Of a stretch of DNA of 17,605 bases, positions 8,219 through 15,390 are shown in pieces. A program made the position numbers and the translations under genes. The first letter of the stretch is position 1; each line of letters opens with the position of its first letter. The notes beneath the pieces were generated by a model that saw only the letters and a program-made list of their open reading frames with translations, did no database searches and was not told where the DNA came from. The DNA is from JBEIUO01 sp964549785 (GTDB lineage Bacteria; Planctomycetota; Phycisphaerae; Phycisphaerales; UBA1924): positions 1 to 17,605 of the forward strand of contig CAZJXA010000054.1 of the NCBI GenBank assembly GCA_964549785.1. The letters run 5' to 3'.

Positions 8219-8520
8219 GCGGGGAAGATACCGGAGAATGGAAACGCTGTAAAGGGGTCTGTTCGGATATTGTTTGGACGGACTGACAGGACGTTGTCAG
8301 TGGCGCGACCGATCGTGCGGGTTCGCGAGGGAATTCCGATGTTTCCATGGGCTGCGAGTACATTGTGAGAGCGTGCCCGCAGCCGGATGTGCGCGCGGAG
8401 CATGGGGTGTGCGTCGGGTGGTCCAGAAGTGCCTCTATCAAATCGGGGCTCGGGGCGTAGTCCGCCGCCTTTGCGTTGGACGTCGTGCCGAGCCATTTTC
8501 CCCTACACTCCGCTTCGTCA
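8219..8520. other. Divergent intergenic region between repeat-protein gene and cysteine dioxygenase
   Basis: These 302 bp lack a supported gene. They contain one dyad (8282-8301, listed separately) and a weak candidate -10 box TACACT at 8504-8509 (4 of 6) for the cupin gene. That box would give a leader of only about five bases, in keeping with the absence of a ribosome binding site there. I found no convincing -35 element. The longer open frames crossing this stretch look like shadows. Confidence 0.4.
8282..8301. promoter_or_regulatory. Palindromic operator candidate, copy A (ACTGACA-N6-TGTCAGT)
   Basis: Seven-base arms ACTGACA and TGTCAGT are separated by GGACGT. The site is 63 bp upstream of the repeat-protein ATG (minus) and 219 bp upstream of the cupin ATG (plus). 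The same arms with the same six-base spacing recur at 9151-9170, and both copies continue with GGCG on the right. A dimeric repressor site is the simplest reading; the regulator is unknown. Confidence 0.5.
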
Positions 8521-9096
8521 ATGGCCCTTTCCTCCACCCAAGACTGCTCTCCTGCAGCGAGGTTTCCCAAACTCGCTTCGCTGATCGCCTACCTCGATTC
8601 GCTCAACTGCCGCGCAAACCTGCGGATTCTTTCCAAAATGCTTGCGGAACTGGAAGTCGAGCGATGCGACATCGCTCCCTGTTGTGTTTTCGGGACCAAG
8701 GGCTACCGGCGCAACACGATCACTGAAAGTCCGTGGTATGAACTCCTGGCCCTCACGTGGCATTCCGGCGACGCGACCCCCATCCACGACCACATGGGCG
8801 TGAGTTGTGCCTTCAAGGTGATCGAGGGCACCGGCACCGAGATCCGCTTCGCGCCGACGCCTTCTGGCCTTATCTGCCCCGCTCAGACCAGCCCCATGAG
8901 GCCCGGGTACGTGTGTGCTGCCGACGACGCCGACATCCACCAGGTCGCCAATATGCAGGCCCCGGGGACTGACCTCATCACGCTCCATATTTACTCTCCA
9001 CCCATCAAGAAGATGAACACGTACGACTTTGCGAACCGGGCCGGGACCGATGTGGCCGACCGCTACACCGCCGGGACGTCGCAGATCCCCTGTTGA
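8521..9096 (+). CDS. Cysteine dioxygenase-like cupin
   Basis: The 191-residue protein matches type I cysteine dioxygenase, the non-haem iron enzyme that oxidises L-cysteine to cysteine sulfinate. Iron ligands appear as His89 and His91 (PIHDHMG) and His140 (DIHQVANM), equivalent to His86, His88 and His140 of the rat enzyme. His156 and Tyr158 (LHIYSPP) match rat His155 and Tyr157. Cys96 occupies the place of rat Cys93, so the Cys-Tyr cross-link pair seems to be present. Arg63/Arg64 (YRRNTI) lie where the substrate-carboxylate arginine is expected. It is cytosolic, with no signal peptide. The ATG at 8521 is preferred over an upstream TTG at 8476, but neither has a Shine-Dalgarno sequence. A related thiol dioxygenase (for example for 3-mercaptopropionate) is an alternative. 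It stands alone between two dyad-bearing spacers. Confidence 0.82.
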   Translation: MALSSTQDCSPAARFPKLASLIAYLDSLNCRANLRILSKMLAELEVERCDIAPCCVFGTKGYRRNTITESPWYELLALTWHSGDATPIHDHMGVSCAFKVIEGTGTEIRFAPTPSGLICPAQTSPMRPGYVCAADDADIHQVANMQAPGTDLITLHIYSPPIKKMNTYDFANRAGTDVADRYTAGTSQIPC

Positions 9097-9259
9097 CGGC
9101 GCGCGGCCGGGTCCGTGGGTTGCGGCTTGGTTCACGATTTTGGTGGCGCGACTGACACCGTGGTGTCAGTGGCGGGATGCTCGCCCCTGATTCCGTCGCC
9201 GGCCGTGGTGTATCTTGTACTGCTGAACGGGACGGCCCCCAAGGCGGACAAGGACGACG
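9097..9259 (+). promoter_or_regulatory. addB upstream region
   Basis: This 163-bp spacer contains the dyad at 9151-9170 and, downstream of it, TATCTT at 9211-9216 as a possible -10 box. TGATTC (9188-9193) sits 17 bp upstream of that as a poor -35 match. If that promoter is used, the dyad lies just upstream of the -35 region. An AAGGA at 9250-9254 serves as ribosome binding site for the ATG at 9260. Confidence 0.3.
9151..9170. promoter_or_regulatory. Palindromic operator candidate, copy B upstream of addB
   Basis: ACTGACACC and GGTGTCAGT form perfect nine-base arms around a central GT. The inner part has the same form as copy A at 8282-8301 (ACTGACA-N6-TGTCAGT). It lies 55 bp after the cupin stop and 89 bp before addB. 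The perfect stem could also form an RNA hairpin at the end of the cupin transcript, but no T-run follows, and copy A does not follow a gene end. An operator is therefore favoured. Confidence 0.5.
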
Positions 9260-12124
9260 ATGCCCATCGAACGGATTTTTCTCGGTTGGGATCGCCCCGT
9301 GCTCGACACGGCGGCGGAGTATCTCATCACCACATTCACCCGCAATGGCTGGGAGGTGGATCTTTCCAAACTCCTCGTGGTGACACCCGGTGCCCGAGCC
9401 GCCCGCAACCTTTTGGGCCGCGTGATCGACGTTTGTGCGCAACGGGGCCTTGCCTGTGGCTCTCCGGTGATGATGTCTCCCGGACAATTGCCGATGCGGG
9501 CCGTCGTCGCGCAGGCGTTTCCTCCCGCGAGCGATACCGCGCGCCACCTCGCCTGGCGGACGGTGCTCGCGACCGCCGACCCCGCCGAACTGGCTCCCCT
9601 TGTTCCTTTTCGCCCCGCCGCCCTGGGACGCGGCGCGTGGGACCTGCTCGCCGAGACGATTGCATCGCTGCACAATGAACTGTGCGGCGAGATGCTCACC
9701 TTCCGGGATATACCGCACCGGGCCGCAAAGTTCGCGGCCTTTACTGAGGACTCACGATGGACCGCCGCTTCGCTCGTTCAGAACCGTTACGTCGAGCTCC
9801 TGAAAAAGTGGAGCCTGCACGACCCGGCGTGGTCATCCATGCACGCCCTCCGCGACACCTCTTGCGTCCCGAGCGAACTCGGTCTCGTCCTAGTTGGGGC
9901 CGTTGAACTGGGGGCGGCGGCGAGGCGCGTTGCGGAACTCATGCGGGGGACCCATCGGGCATTGATCTTCGCCCCCGAGTCGGCGGCCGATTCGTTCGAT
10001 TCTTGCGGGTGCATACGCGTCGACCGCCCGCCACTGCCGACCGACCTGCAACCCGGCTGGGTCACGTTCGTTGATTCGACCCTCGGCCAAGCGGATGCGG
10101 CGTTCGCGAGCATTGCCCGCGCGTCATCGCAAAGCCCGCTGTCGTCTTCCGACGTTGTGATCGGAGTTCCCGACGAATCGGTCATCCCGTCGCTGGTGCG
10201 ACGGGCCGACCAGATCGGAGGCGTGCGGGTTCGATCCGCGGCGGGCCAGCCCGCTGCTTCGACCCCTCCCGGCCGCTTTCTTGAAGTGGTGCAACGGCTT
10301 GTCGAGGGCCCTTCGCTCGGCGCCATTCTCGATTGGGCCAGGCACGAGTCGGTCAACCGATGGCTCTGTCAATCGGGCAACACCGGCACGGAATGGTGGC
10401 TCGCCGCCTTGGACGACCACGCGGCTTCCTCCTTTGACGACGCGCTCCCCGACCACCGCTCCGCCGGTCCGGTACGAAAAGGCCTTGATCGACTGGCGTG
10501 TCTGAAAGCCGCTTCGAGCGCGAACGTCGGGGCTGGCCCCGGAGAGCTCGTGGGGCTCGCTGAGGCCGTTCTCGCGGACTTGCGGGCGGTCTTCGGCGAC
10601 GTCGCCGCTCAGCCGACGGTCCCTGCGGATCGTGTGATCGTCGCGGCGTGTCTTGCGGTTCGCGATGAACTGGCCGAGCTAAGCCGCCTGAGCGAAAATG
10701 AGGGAGCCGCCGCCGGGTTTGAGTTCCCGGCAACGATCGCCGAGGTGCTTGCGCACGTCTGCGGTGCCCTCCAGAACCATCCGATCCCCGACGAGCCGTC
10801 GGCCGATGCCGTCGAACTGCTCGGCTGGCTGGAAATACCGTTTGATCCCGCGCCGGTTCTGGTGCTTACGGGGATGAACGAAGGCATCGTTCCCTCGCGC
10901 TCGATGGCGGACCCGTTCCTCCCGGACGGGCTGCGGAACTTTCTGGGAATCTCGTGCGACGCCCGGCGTGTGTGCCGGGATGCCTACTTGCTGTCGACGG
11001 CGACACGCTGTCGACGATCGGTGTCGCTGATCGCGGCTCGGCGCGACGCCGAGGGCGCTCCGCTGTTGCCGTCCCGGCTGCTGATGCGGGGCGAAACCCG
11101 CACCGTGGTGGATCGGATGGGTGCGTTCGTGGGAAGCCGCCCTGGCGCTGCAAGACCCAGTCTCAAACTGACGCCCGGTGGCGTCGATGGCTTCTGCCGG
11201 CCGCTGGAGCCCGAGGCGGTGTGCGTTCGTTCGATGCGGGTCACCGACTTCGGCAAGTATCTCGCCTCGCCGTACCGATTTTATCTGGAGCGGGTTCTCT
11301 TTCTGAAGGAAGCAGGCGAGCCCGCGGACGAACTCGACCCGTTCGCCTTCGGCACCCTGCTGCACGAAACGCTGAAAGAGTTCGGGCGTGGTCCCGCCCG
11401 GGATGAAACCCGACAGCCCCGTATCGAAGAGGCGGTCAACGACGCCTTTGATGAGCAGGTCGCGAACCTCGTCGGGCCGCTGTCGTCGGTGCCAGCCGCG
11501 GTGGGGGTGCAGGTGGAGTTCGCGCGGGCACGCCTGCGGGAGATGGCAAGAGTTCAGGCGGAGCGCCGCGAAGAGGGGTGGCGCATCGGCTACGCCGAGT
11601 GGGAACCCGAAGGCGGTGAACTGGTGTGGGAATCCGCGGGGGGCGCGATCGGCTTGCGGGGCCGAATCGACCGGATCGACGTGCACGAAAGCACCGGTCG
11701 GATTGCCATTCTGGATTACAAGACCGGCGACCATGCGGGCGAGCCCGCCGGGGAACACCTCGTGGGCAACCGCTGGAAGGATTTCCAGCTCCCTCTGTAC
11801 CGCCACCTGGCTTCGATCCTTCCCGAGGTTCGGGAGGCCCTCGAATCCGGGAAGGTTGACCTGGGGTACTTCTCGATCCCGCGTCGAGCGCAGGACGTGG
11901 GCGTTTTGATCGCGGAATGGGATCGCGGAATCCTGGCCGACGCCGATCGGGCCGCCGCCAGCGTGGTCGCGGCGGTGCGGGCCGGCGACTTCGCGGCCAT
12001 CGGTGACGCCGCTGGCGACGACGGGGCGCGGGGCGACGGCGGTTCGCTCGACCGGCTCTGCGGGGTCGGCTTCATGGGCGAGTTCGCGCCGCTGACGGAC
12101 GACGAGCCGGAGGAATGCGCATGA
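9260..12124 (+). CDS. addB: AddB-like PD-(D/E)XK nuclease of a helicase-nuclease complex
   Basis: The 954-residue protein is the AddB partner of the AddAB enzyme, which resects double-strand breaks for RecA-dependent repair. It has the inactivated helicase fold of the AddB/RecC type: an N-terminal region (LLVVTPGARAARNLLGRVI, 38-56) where some AddB proteins have a Walker A motif but this one does not. VLVLTGMNEGIVPSRSMADP follows at 533-552, the hallmark of the family. ASPYRFYLERVLFLK (669-683) leads into a C-terminal RecB-type nuclease. There His702 (GTLLHETLKEFG), Asp804 (GRIDRID), Asp819 and Lys821 (ILDYKTG) and the QLPLY motif (843-847) make an apparently intact active site. I see no four-cysteine iron-sulfur arrangement like that of Bacillus AddB. 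Its stop overlaps the addA ATG by four bases (ATGA), so the two subunits are translationally coupled. A shared dyad lies upstream. Confidence 0.87.
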   Translation: MPIERIFLGWDRPVLDTAAEYLITTFTRNGWEVDLSKLLVVTPGARAARNLLGRVIDVCAQRGLACGSPVMMSPGQLPMRAVVAQAFPPASDTARHLAWRTVLATADPAELAPLVPFRPAALGRGAWDLLAETIASLHNELCGEMLTFRDIPHRAAKFAAFTEDSRWTAASLVQNRYVELLKKWSLHDPAWSSMHALRDTSCVPSELGLVLVGAVELGAAARRVAELMRGTHRALIFAPESAADSFDSCGCIRVDRPPLPTDLQPGWVTFVDSTLGQADAAFASIARASSQSPLSSSDVVIGVPDESVIPSLVRRADQIGGVRVRSAAGQPAASTPPGRFLEVVQRLVEGPSLGAILDWARHESVNRWLCQSGNTGTEWWLAALDDHAASSFDDALPDHRSAGPVRKGLDRLACLKAASSANVGAGPGELVGLAEAVLADLRAVFGDVAAQPTVPADRVIVAACLAVRDELAELSRLSENEGAAAGFEFPATIAEVLAHVCGALQNHPIPDEPSADAVELLGWLEIPFDPAPVLVLTGMNEGIVPSRSMADPFLPDGLRNFLGISCDARRVCRDAYLLSTATRCRRSVSLIAARRDAEGAPLLPSRLLMRGETRTVVDRMGAFVGSRPGAARPSLKLTPGGVDGFCRPLEPEAVCVRSMRVTDFGKYLASPYRFYLERVLFLKEAGEPADELDPFAFGTLLHETLKEFGRGPARDETRQPRIEEAVNDAFDEQVANLVGPLSSVPAAVGVQVEFARARLREMARVQAERREEGWRIGYAEWEPEGGELVWESAGGAIGLRGRIDRIDVHESTGRIAILDYKTGDHAGEPAGEHLVGNRWKDFQLPLYRHLASILPEVREALESGKVDLGYFSIPRRAQDVGVLIAEWDRGILADADRAAASVVAAVRAGDFAAIGDAAGDDGARGDGGSLDRLCGVGFMGEFAPLTDDEPEECA
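12109..12113 (+). promoter_or_regulatory. Shine-Dalgarno site deciding the addA start
   Basis: GGAGG lies inside the last codons of addB, seven bases before the ATG at 12121 and only one base before an alternative ATG at 12115. This selects 12121, which forms the ATGA overlap with the addB stop. Confidence 0.75.
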
Positions 12125-15100
12125 GTGCTCTCCCGTCACCGTTCACGGTTGTGCTGGCGTCGGCCGGGACCGGCAAGACGTTCCGGCTCACGAATCACTA
12201 CCTCCGGCTCGTCGTGCGCGGGTATCGGGGCACCCTGGATGGTGCTGCTTTCGATCCGGCGTCGATTCTCGCCACGACGTTCACGCGCAAGGCAGCGGGG
12301 GAGATCGTGGAGCGCGTCTTCGCCAGGCTTCTGGCGGGGGCGGTTGATTTCGAGCAACTCCTGACCCTGCGGAAGTTTGTGGACCCCGCGCTGACAGCGG
12401 ACGAATGCGAACGTCTGATCGCTTTCCTTGCGGAACGGCTGCACCGGATCAACATTTTGACGATCGATGCCCTGCTCGCACGGATGGCTGGCTCGATTGG
12501 CATGGAACTGGGCCTGCCGCTGGGTTGGAAGATTGTGGACGAGGCCCGGGATGCGAGCCTCCGCGAAGAGGCGATCGGCACAGCCATCCGAGAGGCCGGA
12601 CGGGCTCAGGTCGAGACGTTGCTCAGGCTGGTTTATGCGGGCGGTTTTGGGAGGAGCGTGCGGGGCACCATCGCGCGACAGATCAACGCGGGGTTCGATG
12701 CCTTCGTGCGGACCGGGCGTCAGAGGGACCTGTGGTGGACCAAGGTGGAGGGGGTGCCCGAGCCGAATGTCTCGGCCATTCGGCTCAGCATCGACCAGAT
12801 GCGGCTGGCGCCCCAGATGTCCAAGCCTGTCGAAGCGATCATGGAGCGATTCGGGAAACGTGATTGGACCCGTTGCCTGGATGGCAAGGTGGCCGGGGCG
12901 GTGCTCGCGGGCGGGGGGGACTTCTACAAAAAAGCAATTGATCCGGCGCTGATCGCGGCCCTGCAACCGGTGGTTCGGTTCGCCGGCGCGCAGTTTCTGG
13001 CCGAACTTGCGGGTCGCAACCGGGCGGCTCTGGAACTCATCTGTCGCTTCGACGACGCCTATTCCGAAATCAAGATGCGCACGGGTTCGCTGCGATTTGA
13101 CGATGTGCCGCGGGGATTGCTTTCGCGGCCCCTGGATGATCTCCTGACGACGCTGTACTTCCGGATGGATTCCAGCGTTCGGCATCTGCTGCTCGATGAG
13201 TTTCAGGATACGTCGGTCGATCAGTTCCGTGTGCTGGAGCCCATCATCGACGAGATGGTGGCCCACCGCGAGAGCGAACGAACCGTGCTGGTGGTCGGGG
13301 ATGAGAAGCAATCTCTGTATGGCTGGCGCGGCGCCAAATCGCGGTTGTTGAGCGGGTTGACGTCGCGTTGGGGAGCGTTCAAGCCGATCCCGCTGGTCAA
13401 GAGCCAGCGGTCGAGCCCGGTGGTTCTGGACGCCGTCAACGCTGTGTTCGACAGGGCCTCGCTCTCGACGGTATTCGCGGCGGATGCACCCGCGACCGCC
13501 GCCGCGGAGTCGTTCGGAACGTCGTTCCTGGCGCATTCGTCCGCCAAGACTGGCCTCGCCGGTGAAGTGACCCTGGTGCAGGTTCAGGCGCTGCCCGACG
13601 TCCCGGGCGAGAGGATGTCGGCCGTCCAACATACCCACGAGGTGGTTGCGGAGGCGGTGCGGCGCGTGGCGGAGATTGTGAACGCCGCGCCGGACGCCAG
13701 CGTTGCGATTCTGACGCGCGCCAACCGACCGATCGCGAACATCATCTATCAACTGAGGCAGCTGGGCATCGAAGCCAGCGGCGAGGGCGGCACGCCTGTC
13801 ACCGATGCTCCCATCGTGGCCGCGGCGATGGCGGGGATTCGGTTGGCCGTTCACCCGGGCGATACCGCGTCGCTCGCCCTGCTCGCGGGCTCTCCGATCG
13901 GTCCGGCGCTGGACCTCTCGGCCGGAATGGTCACCCGCTTCGCGGAGCGCCGGGCCGCCGCACACCGGGTTTCGCAAGGGCTGCGGGAGCGAATCGGTCG
14001 GGACGGGATTGCCGGGGTACTCCGTTGGTTTCAGAGATTGGGCGCCCCGCACACTGATCCTCGCGGGTTCGAACGCTTCGAGCAGCTGCTCGATCTTGCC
14101 GAGCGCTTCGAGGGGCTGGGCGGCACCGACGCCAACGAGTTCGCCGAGACAGTGGAAGGAACGCTTCTGGAGGATGCCTCGCCGGCCCGCGTGCGGGTGA
14201 TGACGGTTCACAAGGCCAAAGGGCTTGAGTTTGATGCGGTGGTGCTCATCGGGCTCGACCGGAACTGGACGGTGGATCACACGTCGGTATTGACAACGGG
14301 CAAGAGCCCGCCGGCGCTGGCGGGGCCGCTTGATCCTGTGACGCTGGTCTCACTGTGCCCCGGCAAAGAGGCTCGGGCGGCGTGCGGCGAACTCGGCGGG
14401 CTGCACGACGCGGCGAAGTATGAGGCCGTGTCGGCGGAACTGTGCTGCCTCTACGTCGGCATGACGCGGGCCCGGGCGGCGCTGCACATGGTGATTGGCC
14501 CGCTGCCCAAGAGCGGGGAATCGCCGCGGGCCTCCAAGATTGTGTTCTCGGCGCTGGCGGAGGATGAAGATCCGCAGTTTGGCGAGGCCCGACGCGAGGT
14601 TTTCAGCATTGCGACTCCGGTTGATTGGAGGGCGCAGTTGAAGCCACGGGCGACTTTGACCGCGTTGGAACCGGTGCCGGCACTGCGGCTGGTTGCAGCG
14701 ACCAACACCGGGCAACGCGTCGCGCTGCGAGCCCCCTCGTCGATGGAGGGGGGTGCGGGCCGCCGCCTTGCCGAAATCCTCAGGATCGAGCCTCAACGCG
14801 GGCGAAAACGCGGCACCGTGTTGCACGCTTTGTTTGAGGGCATCGGCTGGTCGGAGGACGGCCCATTGAATGACGACGATCTGCGATCGCGCATCCGGGG
14901 GGTTGAGAAGACCGAAGGGCCGGCAGGGCTTTCTGATGCCGAGTTGAGCGCCGAGTTCCGAAAGGGATGGGGACCGGCCACTCGCGCAGCGCTGTCGCGG
15001 ACGCGCTATGCGGGAAAGCCGGGAACGTTGGAGTTGCGGCGTGAGTACCCGGTCGCCGCGAAATTGACCGGCGACAACGGTGAAGTGTTGATCGTCCGGG

Positions 15101-15390
15101 GGGCGGTGGATCGGCTGGTGATCGGCGTTGAGGGTGGGCGGCCGGTGTGGGCGGAGATTCTGGATTTCAAGACCGATGCGGTGGACCCTGGGCGGGCCGA
15201 CGAGTTTGCTGCGCGTGTGGCTCACTACGTGCCGCAGGTGGAAGCCTACATCCGCACCATCGGCGCGTCGTTATGCCTTGAAGCGAGGAATGTTTCGGCG
15301 GCGCTGCTCTTTGTTTCGTCGGATTCGGTGGTGCCGGTCACTCTTGCTGCGGTTCCGCCGGTATTGATGGAGCGTCTGCGGGACGGCTAG
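12121..15390 (+). CDS. addA: AddA-like UvrD-family helicase with C-terminal nuclease
   Basis: The 1089-residue subunit combines a superfamily 1A 3'-5' helicase with a RecB-type nuclease. Helicase motifs: I ASAGTGKT (13-20); Ia TTFTRKAAGEI (52-62); II LLLDEFQDTS (356-365); III VVGDEKQSLYGWRG (391-404). Motif IV is SQRSSP (428-433), V TVHKAKGLEFD (695-705) and VI LYVGMTRAR (777-785). Motif IV reads SQRS where NYRS or NFRS is usual, while keeping Arg430. The nuclease has His902 (GTVLHALFEG), Asp997 (RGAVDRL), Asp1015 and Lys1017 (ILDFKTD) and a QxxxY at 1039-1043, so both subunits seem to keep nuclease activity, as in AddAB rather than RecBCD. It should act with the upstream AddB in the cytoplasm. 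Its last 53 bases overlap the convergent efflux gene. Confidence 0.93.
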   Translation: MSALPSPFTVVLASAGTGKTFRLTNHYLRLVVRGYRGTLDGAAFDPASILATTFTRKAAGEIVERVFARLLAGAVDFEQLLTLRKFVDPALTADECERLIAFLAERLHRINILTIDALLARMAGSIGMELGLPLGWKIVDEARDASLREEAIGTAIREAGRAQVETLLRLVYAGGFGRSVRGTIARQINAGFDAFVRTGRQRDLWWTKVEGVPEPNVSAIRLSIDQMRLAPQMSKPVEAIMERFGKRDWTRCLDGKVAGAVLAGGGDFYKKAIDPALIAALQPVVRFAGAQFLAELAGRNRAALELICRFDDAYSEIKMRTGSLRFDDVPRGLLSRPLDDLLTTLYFRMDSSVRHLLLDEFQDTSVDQFRVLEPIIDEMVAHRESERTVLVVGDEKQSLYGWRGAKSRLLSGLTSRWGAFKPIPLVKSQRSSPVVLDAVNAVFDRASLSTVFAADAPATAAAESFGTSFLAHSSAKTGLAGEVTLVQVQALPDVPGERMSAVQHTHEVVAEAVRRVAEIVNAAPDASVAILTRANRPIANIIYQLRQLGIEASGEGGTPVTDAPIVAAAMAGIRLAVHPGDTASLALLAGSPIGPALDLSAGMVTRFAERRAAAHRVSQGLRERIGRDGIAGVLRWFQRLGAPHTDPRGFERFEQLLDLAERFEGLGGTDANEFAETVEGTLLEDASPARVRVMTVHKAKGLEFDAVVLIGLDRNWTVDHTSVLTTGKSPPALAGPLDPVTLVSLCPGKEARAACGELGGLHDAAKYEAVSAELCCLYVGMTRARAALHMVIGPLPKSGESPRASKIVFSALAEDEDPQFGEARREVFSIATPVDWRAQLKPRATLTALEPVPALRLVAATNTGQRVALRAPSSMEGGAGRRLAEILRIEPQRGRKRGTVLHALFEGIGWSEDGPLNDDDLRSRIRGVEKTEGPAGLSDAELSAEFRKGWGPATRAALSRTRYAGKPGTLELRREYPVAAKLTGDNGEVLIVRGAVDRLVIGVEGGRPVWAEILDFKTDAVDPGRADEFAARVAHYVPQVEAYIRTIGASLCLEARNVSAALLFVSSDSVVPVTLAAVPPVLMERLRDG

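Noticed and set aside
7194..8570. 458-codon open frame on the minus strand
   Set aside because: It overlaps the repeat-protein gene in another frame, and its repeat half is basic and Pro-rich. The 7427..8218 frame has a better start, a more normal N-terminal domain and an 18-residue repeat of plausible composition.
9151..9170. Terminator of the cysteine dioxygenase gene
   Set aside because: The stem is perfect, but the loop is only two bases and no T-run follows. The same dyad also occurs at 8282-8301, where no gene ends.
12136..14280. 714-codon open frame on the minus strand
   Set aside because: It is fully antisense to addA, whose helicase motifs are all in order. The translated product is rich in His, Arg and Pro with no recognisable domain, as expected for a shadow frame in GC-rich DNA.
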